64,000 nucleotides of DNA from Podarcis raffonei (taxonomy: Eukaryota; Chordata; Lepidosauria; Squamata; Lacertidae), in the NCBI RefSeq assembly GCF_027172205.1, contig NC_070604.1, positions 71,689,023 to 71,753,022 on the forward strand. The letters run 5' to 3'. The notes below the pieces were generated by a model. That model made no database searches and was not told the origin of the DNA. It worked only from the letters and a program-made list of their open reading frames with translations. The position numbers and the translations under genes are program-made. Each line of letters opens with the position of its first letter. The first letter of the stretch is position 1. Shown here in pieces: positions 30,346-41,800 of this stretch.

Positions 30346-32149
30346 ACTTCCTTATGAAGTGATAACGGGGTGTGTGTGTGAGCCATTAAGAGGAAAAAGA
30401 ATCAAAGGGTCTTGCCGTGAGGGGGCAAATTGTTGGGCTCCCTCCCTCTAGGGTTAGACGATAAAGCCAAAGCTTAGTGAGGCTAGGGTTAGAAGCGATA
30501 TGGGTTAGAGAAGGGAGTTGGGAGTTATAGGACCACATAAAATCCTATTCTAGGTCGCACCTAAGGAAGGAAGACTCTCTTGGAGTGCTGATGCTGTAAA
30601 CTTCTCCATTGTAGACTCAGGTTGTATATATGTTTGAGCAAACCATCTATGCTAAAGACACAATAGTCTCCGCTGTGGCTCATTCCTGAAAGGAAACATG
30701 AACTCTGGGTAAAGCACCAGGAACCCCCTGGAATCTTGCACCACTTGGAGATTGGGGGTGGCGTGAAGAGAAGCTGCCTCCTCACAAAGCAAGGCTTCAC
30801 GATGGCCAGAAACCTCACACTTCTGCTGTGCCCATTGCATGCATAAAGTCGATACCCACCAAATACTAAGTCACTGAATTGGAGCCATGGTCCCAAGCAC
30901 ACTTACCTGGGAGTAAGCCCCATTGGACTTAGTGGAGCTTACTTCTGAGTATACGTATATAGGCTTAGGCTGCCAGTGTAGTCTGTTGGAATTTATCTGA
31001 TGAACAGCAAAACAAATTGAGTACTGTAGAAGAAAGAGGGGGGAAAGCCAGAGAGCCTCACCAGTTGCTTTACTTCACTGTACATCTTAGCAATACCAAA
31101 AAAGGAAGAGCAGGTCAGTTCAGTTTTCTTCTATGCCCCTGGAGGACAAGGTTCTGCCAATCTGAAAGCAGTCACATTTCTCTTGTTCAAGTGGGCACAT
31201 TATTTGTCAAACACGACCGATATCAGGGCCGGCCTGCCCATGAGGCCCGGTGAGGCAACTGCCTTGGGTGGCAGGATCTGTGGGGCAGCAGATCTGACCT
31301 CTGCAGGCCCTATGACCACCTCTGCCACTATGTTCAGACGCACCAGCATTTTGTCACCACTGTTAGGAAGCCTGTGCTGTGATGAGATTCGTTATGGGGA
31401 GAAGGCGTGGGGTGACACAGGTGCACTGACGTTTTGGCCAGTACCGCAGCATAAACAAGCCAAAGCAGACAGGGATGAGAGCTGGCTGAAGCCCACCTCC
31501 TCCTCATCCCTCGCAGCAGCGGCTTGCGTACACTCCAGTACCGGCCAGAGCCTCAATAAGCTTGCGGAATCTCGCCTCCTCCCTGTGGCGAGACTCTGCA
31601 AAGGCTTTTCCTTGAGAAGTGTTTGTGGAGTCTTGCCCGCACTCCCCACCCATGATTTATCTGTCTGCCTCTTCCTTAGCTACTCTGCTTGTGTTGCTTC
31701 CATCCTTGACAGCCTTGGCTGTTTTTGTTTAGTTACTTGTTGGCCTCCGTCTGTCTCGAAATACAATGAATTTATTAAAATAGTAGTATCTTGGAGGGTG
31801 TATTTGATTGGCTGAAATCCTGAACATGAGCAGTACAGTTAGGCAGATTAATAGAGGCTGTGGGGGGGGGGGAGAGAGAGAGAGAGAGAGAAGGGATTCT
31901 ATATGGATGGAGTGCAAGTCTTATGTGAAGCAGGAATGTTGTGAATGGTCTCTAAGAGCAGGATCAGGCTGCCAACAAGGAAGAGACAGAAGCAGCCTAC
32001 TAGGTGGGATGGAGTTGCTGTGCCAGCTTTCTGGCACATGGGCTGCTGCGTGCTGGGAGGGAGAGGAGCAAGATGCAGGGAGATCGGTGCAGTGCAAACA
32101 CACCAGCAGGACCCAATTTTGGTGCTCCTACCAGAGCATCTGCACCAAT
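30346..32149. other. Intergenic, mixed repeats
   Basis: 30893-30985 (CACTTACCTGGGAGTAAGCC..GCTTACTTCTGAGTA) is a common dispersed amniote-type inverted repeat, also seen near 11845-11915. A CAGGGCCGGCCTGCCC start at 31209 suggests a hAT-type element. A poly-G/(GA)n run lies at 31861-31891. The 210-codon frame at 31183-31815 has no true ATG start and no domain. Confidence 0.4.
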
Positions 32150-32575
32150 CTCTTTAATCATTTTATTTCAAAAAATGTACACACTGCTTGATTGTAGGGG
32201 GGAAACCTCAAAGCAGTTTACAAAAAAGATAACACAATGACATTAATTGCTAAAAAATGTTACAGCAATAATTTGAAACAAATAGAAAGTTAAAACCACA
32301 ACAGAAAGCAAAACGCACACAGACTTTCTAAATACCTGGGTGGGCTTGTCTAAACAAGAATGTTTTTATCAGGCCCCAAAAAGAATACAGTGAAGGTGCC
32401 TGCTTGATATAAACAGGCAGGGAGTTCCAAAGTACATGTGCTGCCACATTAAATATTGAGTTCTGGCAAATGCGGAAGGGATATTATGTGGCACCTGTAA
32501 TGGTGCCAATTCCACTGATTAAAGCAATTGGCTGGGCACATAACAGTGTAAGGTGATTTCCTTGCTACCTCATCT
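32150..32575 (-). mobile_element. LINE 3' UTR fragment
   Basis: The minus strand shows an A/T-rich 3' UTR. 32470-32550 (GAAGGGATATTATGTGGCACC..TGGTGCCAATTCCACTGAT) matches 9548-9600 of the LINE at 9480-10745. Confidence 0.65.
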
Positions 32576-32689
32576 CTCTCCCACTAAACTGGCACTGGAA
32601 AGGTATTCGAAGCAAAAAGTGCATCCATATTTTTTCATTGAATTAGAGCAAAGGAAGCTGTGCTTTGCTGCTGATCCATGTACCTCAGT

Positions 32690-32820
32690 GTTGTCCACTC
32701 TCACTGGCCGTGGCATTCCAGGATTTCAGACGGGAGTCTTTCCTGGACCTGCCTCATCATGGACTTGTGATCCTCTGGCTGCAAAATGTATGCTCTACCA
32801 ACTAGGCTACTTAGGCACCA
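32690..32820 (-). mobile_element. tRNA-derived SINE remnant
   Basis: The minus strand reads GTAGCCTAGTTGGTAGAGCAT (box A) followed by a degraded box B. It is old and incomplete. Confidence 0.5.
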
Positions 32821-35430
32821 GTACAAATAATAATCAGGCACATTTGCAGATTCACCAGTCAGAAAATAACTGCTTTCATGCTGTTTAAGCCAGACGAAAG
32901 TTTCTGAATCTGAAGAGCAGCTAGAGAGGCCAAATTGTAGGAAAGGAAAGGGGCAGAGAAACCATTGTTTCTCATTTTGAAGCATCACCCCTTTCCTTAT
33001 GTTGCATTCCTTATAATATGCCTGGAGGCATATTAGTGCAATATATTAGTGCATATATCAGTGCAATCGTACACAATTCTACTCAGAACCCAGACCCTCA
33101 GTTCCTGGGGGAAACAGAAGTCAGGAGAAAGATGCAATCCTGAACCAAGTTTGTTCCCTAAATTCTAGATTAAATTCTATCAGTCATGGGTAAAATCAAG
33201 GATAGGGCTTAACTTTTACTCAGAGTAGACCCATTGTAATTAACTCATATTATGACATTAGGTTAATTAATTTCAACAAGCCTACTCTGAGTAAAACTTT
33301 GTTGAAAACTACCTCATATATTACAGTGACTAACAAAACAGAGAGATTCTAGACTTAATCAAAATGCTTCAGTTTCTGTCTTCTTGAACTGTTTGGATGT
33401 GAATCATAAATATTAAATTATATTATTACACAAAGATATTTACACACATGAATCTAAATCAATACATTCCTGTTTTATATCAGACAGAAATATCAATATT
33501 AACCTTCTGTTCTACTTTATAATCAAAGAATAGAGAAGTAATCCATTTTAATTTCGTATCTAACCTTCCAAAAATCAATAAAGATTGCCATGCTTCCTTA
33601 AATTCAGGTTTTAAAGATTGGGCAATTATCTAAATTAGCTGAAAGGAGCGGATTGAATTGCTGTATAGTAACAAAATGCATGTATCTTATTAGCACTACT
33701 TACCAATCGCTATCCAGGGAACCGTTTCAAAATATTTCCTTCTAATCAGGAAGGGATTTGTGGTCTCCTAGAATTGTAACAGCTGGAAAATATATCTTGC
33801 TAGCAGGAGAAAGAAGATGTTACTTCTTTGCTCCCACGTTATCTGCTTTCAACTCAATCAAACGCTCTTGCTGGACTTCCATTCGTTTTATCAGCATTTG
33901 GCAGACTGAATTTGACTGTCCAACAAACACATGTAATTATCTGAGAATATAAGGATATGGAATTATATTTTCCCAAACCTAAGCCTATGACACATCTGGT
34001 CAGATGTTCATGCTGATCCTATCATGACAGGCTATGTCTATTAAATGTTTTCTGCACTCTCTTGGCAGAGGTTGGAAATGCTATACATACGAAACCTCAA
34101 CAATTAGATATATTTTGGATTGGGAAGAATTCTGGTAACCCGGATAAAGTTTTGAGAGTTTAAATCTCAATAAAATTATTAGAGGTGTATTCATATTGGC
34201 TTATTTTCCTTTGATTGCCATATTTCAAAAAGTGAAAACCTGGACATAATACAGTAGTTGTTGAGATTTTTGGCCAAAGTTGTTTACTTTTTTTTTTTTG
34301 CAAAATCACCAAAATTTGGAAAATCGTCAAAAAGTCAACATTTCTAATGTGGGCTGTCATATGCCTGGGTTCTCACATAGATTTTTGCTGCTTTTTGAAA
34401 ATTCTGCCCAGATGCCATTTTCGACTGACGAATCCTAGCTATGTCCGGGAAATTGTGGACGTATGGCAGCCCTAATTTTGCACACTTGAGCAGATGATAC
34501 GGTCCTCAGCACTGCATCCCACAATGATGAGTCACACACAGAAATTCTCTGTAAAGACCTTGTTAATCTCCTCTGCTAATTCAACAGGGGTGATTCTTGG
34601 CTGATTTAAAGTGTTTCCTCAAGGTTCTTCCTCCTTTTTCTAAGAATTGTGTCAGTTTTCTTGAGGTGTCTTTGGTGTAATTGTACAAATCCAGCATCCA
34701 TTTGGTGAAAATAAGGAAAAGGCATAAGTCTGCCATTCTGGGAGGAGTGAGTTTGTATGTATGTATGTATGTATGTATGTATGCATGCATGCCTAATATG
34801 TTTAGGGAAATCGCAGATCCCAGAAGTGGTGTATGGATGCAACCAAGGGCTTTAGGTTGATAGTTTAATGCTTAACTTTATCTTAAGGTGGCCATTTAGG
34901 CACTGCTAAAGAAGAAATGTGTCACCAAAAAATGACGACAAAAGATGGTGCAGTTCTACCTAAATTTAGGAATAATTGTTATAATCTAAGTAGAAGTGCT
35001 GCACATCTCACCATAGTGGGGAAGACTGTGAACAGGGGGTCTGTGCACGTGTTGTTCACTGCTGTCTAACTGCTGATGGGCAACTTCAAGGCTTCTCTTT
35101 TTACGGTTCTTTACCTTTAAACCAGGCGTTCTTTCAACATTTGAGGAGTTACTTGGGAAATGGAAATTTCCCTTATTTGCTTCATATTTGCTTCATAATT
35201 TACAGTCCTTTCCTAACAGAAAGGGCTTGTTATTATTATCTCCTTATATTTATTAATTTTTCTTTTCCCCCATTTTGTTTTGCTTTTCGAACTCAAAAGG
35301 TCTGACGTAAGCATATACAAGCCACATACTGACCCACACCTGGATATTTAACAAGGCAACCTTAAACATACCTACACAGAAGTCCCAGGGAGTAAGCTTG
35401 CAGCCAAACAAAGCATTTGCTCCTGGAAGG
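32821..35430. other. Intergenic desert
   Basis: No gene. 34200-34475 looks like a dispersed DNA element (CCGGGAAATTGTGGACGTATGGCAGCCCT at its right side). A (GTAT)n/(GCAT)n microsatellite lies at 34753-34791. Confidence 0.4.
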
Positions 35431-35438
35431 CATTCGGA

Positions 35439-35690
35439 CAGGGGTCAGCAAACTTTTTCAGCAGGGGGCCAGTCCACTGTCCCTCAGACCTTGTGGGGGG
35501 CCAGACTATATTTTGGGGGAAAAATATGAACAAATTCCTATGCCCCACAAATAACCCAGAGATGCATTTTAAATAAAAGGACACATTCTACTCATGTAAA
35601 AACACGCTGATTCTTGGACTGCCCACGGGCCAGATTTAGAAGGCGATTGGGCTGGATCCGGCCCCCTTTGCCTTAGTTTGCCCACCCATG
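35439..35690. mobile_element. hAT-type MITE
   Basis: It starts CAGGGGTCAGCAAACTTTTTC and ends TAGTTTGCCCACCCATG. The flanking octamers CATTCGGA and CATTGTGA agree at six of eight positions, so a worn target duplication is possible. Confidence 0.7.
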
Positions 35691-35699
35691 CATTGTGAA

Positions 35700-38199
35700 A
35701 GTAACCCTCCACTGACCTCTGCTGGCCTCTCAGCAGCCCTGGCCAGCAGGAATCAGAGAAACATTGGATGCAGCAATCATTACTCTGACCCACTGCTCCT
35801 AGGAGTGGGGACTGTCCTGCTTGGGTGGGTTTCCCTTTTCATATATGTAGTTCTAAATATAATCTAATGATTACATGTACCATTCACAGGGTGGGTTAGT
35901 GATTCTAAAATAAAAGAATGCAATTTTGCTCATGTTCCCTTGTCCATACTGAGAATCACTATGACAATATTTCAGAATTAGATCACACAAATTAAAATAG
36001 ATTTAGACAGCATAATACTGCCACCCAGTGGAAACAGCAATAGTATACGATTCGTGCTTTATCATCACAGCACACGAGAGGTAACCTTTGCTATGTAAGT
36101 CCCTTCCTCATTTACTACGATCCTACTAAATGCATATCCAGGACTTGTTGGAGAGATAGTGTGAATCACAAGTGCATATTTAACTTGCTGCTCACACACC
36201 AGGCAAGAGGTGGATAGTATTTATTGACAGGCAGCTACACTCATTGATACCCAAGCACTTAGCAGAGGGCAGGTGAGGGTGAAGCTGACGGTGAGAATAG
36301 GGCAGCCGGGTTATCTTCTTTCAAGCTGGGATCACAGCAAGGGAGGTGCCCACCAACCCTAAGAGGGAAACCAGTAAGTCCAAATAGGGCTAAATTAGGA
36401 TGTCCGTGGGCAGCTTGACAAGAAAGCAATAATGAGAGGCTTCATCTGAGGACTTGATCCAAAAGTGATCTCTGTGTAAGGAGTCCATAGGAACCCATTT
36501 CTTGATTTCTAAAGGTAAGAATAGGATTCTGGAAAATGGACAGTAAGGTGTGGCACATCTGGCTTGATATGTTTTTACCAAAAATACCGAAGAGAAAATC
36601 CAGGGACTAAACTGGATGTATTCCAGTACTAATTGTTTCCCATTGTGCCTGGAAACTGAATGGTACACAGCTCATCTAACCAAAGGAATTTTGGGAGGCT
36701 CCTTGTTACTGAGCACTTGTTTGCACTACAGAAATTCATGATCCCCCAACACTTTGTGAGGATTGGCTCATGCATACATGGCTAACATGGGGGAATGCCA
36801 AAGCCAGCTGTTACCCAGGTGTGTTCCTTCCTTAGGCAAAACACACAGGTTCTTTGGTAGAAGGGAAACAGGAATAGAGAACTATTCACGGAGATGGGGA
36901 GCCAGCCATTCTATATTTCTCCTTCCCAATGGTTCTTGGTGCAATCTGAAACCTACACGACACAGCAAAGCCTCATCTTAAATACTTTCCAGATGTGGGC
37001 ACATGGCTTCACCACTAACCATTTGCACCCCCCTTTTTTTACCATTTACCCAGAAGAGTTCTATAGAACCCAAAAGCTTGCACATTGTTCTGTGGCATCT
37101 TGGGTGGCTTAATGCAGGTATCAACTTAACACTGGATTCTGGAAATTTTTTATGGGCCATCATGGCTAACTAACCTTTTTATGTCATTGATTTTTTTTTT
37201 AATAAACTGATGCCTTTGATTGGGGAGAGGGATTTTAACTATTTAAAAGACTGGAAAGGATTTGTTTTATGGCCCAAATGTTTACATTTTGTCCAATGCG
37301 TTTGCTCTTAGACAATTGAACCTGCTGATGACATAGGTCTACTTTACAAGCTCATTGCAAGAGTGTACACAATAAAGATTATAAAGCACTCCTCAAATTA
37401 AGATTGCTCTCTTTTATTTACAGACTTGGAAACAAACCCTAGTGAACTCTGCAGGGCTTATTTCTGAGTAAATATGGGTAGAACTAGGCTGCAAGCTGGT
37501 TTGCATGACATGGTAAGCCAAACTTTACAAATAATTAGCCTTCCTCCTCCTCCAGTCTTTTTTTACTTCACACCACACAGAGCTAAGGCAAGGTGTCATT
37601 CAAACTATGGCTCACGTAATCCTGAGTTATAAAAAAAGACATTGGAGGACCAGAGGATGAACACAATCCAAGTGTCTGAGAACCAGGCCTGCATGTCCAG
37701 TATAAATAAGTAATCACAGATCAAGCAAAATGTATTCAATAAGCAAAAATAAAAGGTTTATTTTGAAAACATATCTAGTAAACTCTGGGTGAAGCTTAGT
37801 CTCATGCCTTAATTGCCTTCAGAAACCCAATGAAGTTTTCCCAATGCCTCTTTTCTAAGAGTCCTGGAAGATTTCTCTGAACATGGGAAGAGGCAGGTAA
37901 ATGGTCCATCTCATCCATCATCCTATTTTTATAGTGGCAAACCAGACACCTATGTAAGTCCAAAAGCAGGACCCGAGTACAGCAGCTGTCTCTCCAATTG
38001 TGAGCCCACGGAGGCTTTCCTCCATTCTAGTAGCCACCGCTCATGCTGAGTAAAACCGTTATTCTGATTTCTCCATGTAATAAAGAAGTTTCTAGGGGCT
38101 CTGTCACAGCCTCCAAAAAGAACCCCCGTGCCTTTGTTTCTTTGGGAATTAGCCACTTGTGGCTGGTTCACGCACGCATGTTCCTCACTGCCACGGCTG
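35700..38199. other. Intergenic stretch before IGF2R
   Basis: No gene or clear element. The short open frames have no recognisable domain. Confidence 0.4.
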
Positions 38200-38541
38200 C
38201 CTTGCACATGTGGACGAGCCATTGCACACCTAACGCATCGCGTGCACCGCGTTCCCGGCGGGAATCCTTCCGCCCACCCGGCAGCTGAGACGCGAGTCGG
38301 AAGTGCTGAGCCCCGGAGTCAAATCAAGTGAAGCGGGAGCGCGCACGCACGCACGTGTGAACCAACTCTGCGGTTCTACGATTCCTATCGGGGGCTTCTT
38401 CTGGGCTTATCCATTCTTGAATGCAGCCACCCGCGTGAGCTTCAGCCCGTGAGCGGCAGCCTAATCAGCCTATCAGCCTCGGCCGCCCCTCACAGCCTCC
38501 CGCCCCTCACCGTCGGAAACCGGCCGCTCTTCACGCCCCGC

Positions 38542-38624
38542 CTCACATGACTGCCGCCACGTGACAGGCGCGGGGTGGGTCACATGAGCGGCTCTGGCGT
38601 GTGTTGGGGCGGGAGTCACATGAC
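38542..38624 (+). promoter_or_regulatory. Cluster of four E-boxes close to the CLEAR motif
   Basis: Against the lysosomal CLEAR consensus GTCACGTGAC: CTCACATGAC (38542-38551, 8/10), GCCACGTGAC (38556-38565, 9/10), GTCACATGAG (38579-38588, 8/10) and GTCACATGAC (38615-38624, 9/10). All lie within 165 bases of the chosen start codon. CLEAR sites bind TFEB/TFE3/MITF. Binding here is inference. Confidence 0.6.
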
Positions 38625-38656
38625 CCGCTTGCCTGTTCTCTCCCGTCTTCTCGACC

Positions 38657-38671
38657 ATGTCAGCGGAGTAG
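38657..38671 (+). other. Short upstream ORF in the IGF2R leader
   Basis: ATGTCAGCGGAGTAG, four codons plus a stop, in a GACCATGT context and in a different frame from IGF2R. It counts only if transcription starts upstream of it. Confidence 0.5.
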
Positions 38672-38706
38672 CCCCGGAAGCTGCACCGAGAGCCCCGAGC
38701 CCCGCC

Positions 38707-38888
38707 ATGAGACGCGACGCCTGGGCCCCGGCTGGGGGGCCTCGCCCGCTCCAGGTTTCCTCTCCTGGGGCTCGACCCGGGTTCCCTCTCGTCCTGCTGC
38801 TCCTCTCCATCGTCCTCCCGAGTCAGCAGGGAGGCAGCGCCGCCGCCGCCGCGGCCCAGGGCAGCTTCAGCTACCAGGAGCTGTGCCG
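38707..38888 (+). CDS. IGF2R: IGF2R exon 1: signal peptide
   Basis: Residues 1-60. Arg-rich start, hydrophobic core at 26-37, six consecutive Ala (45-50) from a GCC repeat, then the first Cys of repeat 1 (ELC). The donor is CCG/GTGAGT. Confidence 0.93.
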
Positions 38889-41800
38889 GTGAGTGAGTGC
38901 CTGGCTCGCCTCCTCCGTCCCGGGGAGCTGCCTCTGGTGAACAGCTGGCAGGGGCCCAAGGGCGGCGCGCGGAACCGGAAAACTCGAGTTGCTGCTTTCC
39001 CTTTCCGTGCAGCACCTGGCGCGTAGGTGGAAACGCTGAGCGTTCAGACAAGCGCTGCTTTGGCTTCCTGGTTGTTGTTTTTTTTGTTTTTTTTTTGTAT
39101 TTGTAACGGTTATGGGACATCTCGTATTTTAGCCTTTCGTACCTTTTAATTTCGCCCCCCTCCCGCTCGTCTGTATTCCCTCGTTGTATTAGGGAAATGT
39201 GCGTTTGCGTGTCTGGTAAAAGCCGCCTTCCGTATTAATTCGCAGAGGACGCAACCGCTCCTAATGCCATCCCGCCCATAGGTGGAACTGCTCGGGTTTG
39301 TTTCAGACATGTTATCTGTGCAGGCAGTGGGGCTGCTTTGTAACTTCTAAAGTGATTTTATGCAAGGAGGAGTGCTTTCTTCAAGGAGTTTAGCTGGGGT
39401 GCCATCTGCTGTACTATACGAGTACAGTACTGGGCTGGAGCAGTGTCCTTAATGCCTGGACGTGAGGGGCACCGGCTCCCTTCCACAGCTTTCTATCAAC
39501 TGTTAAAACAGTCTTCATTCCTAGGCAGTTTCTGTCTAGATAGTAATTGAGCTTTTTCACAGCTGTGATGTATTGACTCAATTACACTTTGTCAGAACAT
39601 ATTTGCATAAAATTTCCCTTGGGAGAATGGCGTTGCAAAATGAACTTAATTGCCTATCTCAGACCTTCCTCTTTGTTAGGAAGTATAACTAGAGTTATTG
39701 CTTGTGTATTTAACTTGTTCAGTGGGTTGGATCCTGCACCATCAAAATAATTGCATATGATATGCTTGGAACAATGCAAATCTAGTAAGCGGAACAGGTT
39801 TTTCCTGCTGTTAACTTGAGAAATTGTTAATTTAACCTTTGCCTGCTCTCCTGCCTTGTGATAGCCATCTCAAAAGTTCAGTATGTTTCGCTTTCTGTGG
39901 AAAGGAGGCTCAGCCCCCATCATGTTTTTATGCAAACATTTATGAATGTATGAAGCTGTTTTAGACAAAGTCTGATATGATACATTTAGCTGAAGATAGT
40001 TTCTACTGATTAGCATCAATTCTCCAGGATTTCAGATGTGCTCTTCTTGACTCTGCCTAGAGATGCCAGAAACTTTTTGTATGGAAAGCATTTACAGTAT
40101 CACCGAACTATTTCTCCTTCATAGGCAACTCTGTAATTGGAGTAGCCTAGCATGTATAGATGTCTTGCGTTAGTATTCTGCATCTTGTTACTTTAAGCAA
40201 ACTGTGAATAGCATTTATTCAAAATTCTTAAATAATTATTTAGCACCTTTGGGTGTTCAAAATTCATTACATATGTATTACATATCTCATTTTGTATTGT
40301 TATGGAAGAGAGGAACCCCTAAGTGGTGAGATATTCCAAGCCCAATGAGGTTAATTGCTAATTGAAACTTTCCCTCCAAGGAAACAATAAACTTTGGATG
40401 GGGAGAACACTGGGAACTAATAAGGAACAGGGGAAGCTGCCTTATACTGAGCCAGACTTTTGGTCCATGTATTCATTATTGTCCTCAATGATTGGCAGAC
40501 ACTCCAGAGTTTCATGCGGAAAATTCTCAGTCCTACCTGAAGATAACAGGAATTGAACCTGTGACCTTCTGCATGTGAAGCAGATGCTCTACCATTGAGC
40601 TATGACCCTTCCCATCTTACGTCTCTCTCTCTTTTTTTTACATTGATACAAGGCAAGTTTAGGCATGTCTTAATTAGCTGAGGTTGCTCTACAATCTCAG
40701 AAGATCACTGCTGTAGCCCTGTGAAGGCTGCCTCAAACCAACACAACTAAACTCTTTGCTTCCTTTTGTTTCATCCATGCACTCCATCCTTAAATAGTAT
40801 ATTTTCGGATCCTATCCCTTCAGATGAATTGTCTATTCAGAAGAATGCTCTTTAATAAATCCCTGCCAGTGTGGAAATTTCAGCAACTCTTGACTGTTTG
40901 CAAGTAACTGATTCTTTAGAGAAGGGTTTGTCCGTATTTCCTGCCTTGCTATAAAAGATGGCCTTCAGCAGCTATAACAGTTATCCCTGTATTGCAAATG
41001 GGGATACGCAGACAGAAGAATGCTTGAGTAAGGCCACCCATTGAGTTCATGGCAGAAGTGACATTTGAATTGGGGACTGCACTGATTTCTTGGCTTTGTC
41101 TTTTGGTCACTATGTTACACTACAATCTGTTTCTTCTGTTTTGTTGATTTTTGCGTGGAAGTGGAGAGAGGCTACCATGTTGAATTGTAGATACATTTTT
41201 AAACCAAAACAAGAAATTGGTTATACTTGGAGTACATTTTGTTCAGGACTAAGTTGGAAAAGCACTCTTTATGTGTGCAAAAATGCATTCCACATTGAAT
41301 AAACACAAACAGTGGCTCATTGTGTGAATGAGGTGAGCTGTATACCTGCAGGATTTTACTGAAAATGTTTTTTGTTTCATTTTACCAATGAATAAAGCAA
41401 TTCATTGCTTTAGAGAATCTATGTAGTATTCCAATGCAAGTGGGTTGGTCTCTCTCTGTGTATATTTATTAAACTGTTGGGTTGTGCTGTACCAGCAATT
41501 CCAACCTTGCCATTGTATAAGGTAGAACATGGCAGGTAATTTTGGCATGTGCCTGCAGACTTGCAATTGAGCACAGAGCAGAAGTTTACAAAAAGCCTGG
41601 TTGAGTCTAGATTAAAACTGACTTGGTGACGAACTGATGTGTCTTTATCAGTATCATTTGTTTTCAGGGGGAAAAAATTTAAGTAGTGATGTCTACCAAA
41701 AACAAAACAACAACAACAAAACAAATTGTTGAAACTTGGAAAATACAGAAATATTCTAAATTCAACACCACTGGTACCAGCATTTAACTTCACCTTAGTC

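Larger units (their letters stand above)
38200..39060 (+). promoter_or_regulatory. IGF2R: CpG island and promoter of IGF2R
   Basis: The base composition changes sharply to CpG-rich from about 38200 to 39060, spanning exon 1. GC boxes (CGCCCCGCC near 38534, GGGGCGGG near 38606) and no TATA box fit a housekeeping promoter. One CACGTG lies at 38352-38357 and an E-box cluster at 38542-38624. Confidence 0.85.

Noticed and set aside
29760-30900. Possible LTR-like sequence around the BovB copy
   Set aside because: Some GATAAAGCC-type wording recalls LTRs, but no paired ends or coding parts are visible.
31183-31815. 210-codon plus-strand frame
   Set aside because: It begins with TTG rather than ATG, shows no domain and overlaps a repeat-like start at 31209.
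38473-39120. 215-codon frame on the minus strand over the IGF2R promoter
   Set aside because: It lies in the CpG island, where stop codons are rare, has low-complexity Arg/Gly/Pro-rich content and opposes IGF2R exon 1.
40570-40610. tRNA-like segment with box A and box B on the minus strand
   Set aside because: It is the head of a SINE; the cloverleaf is incomplete and related copies exist at 44580 and 51912.
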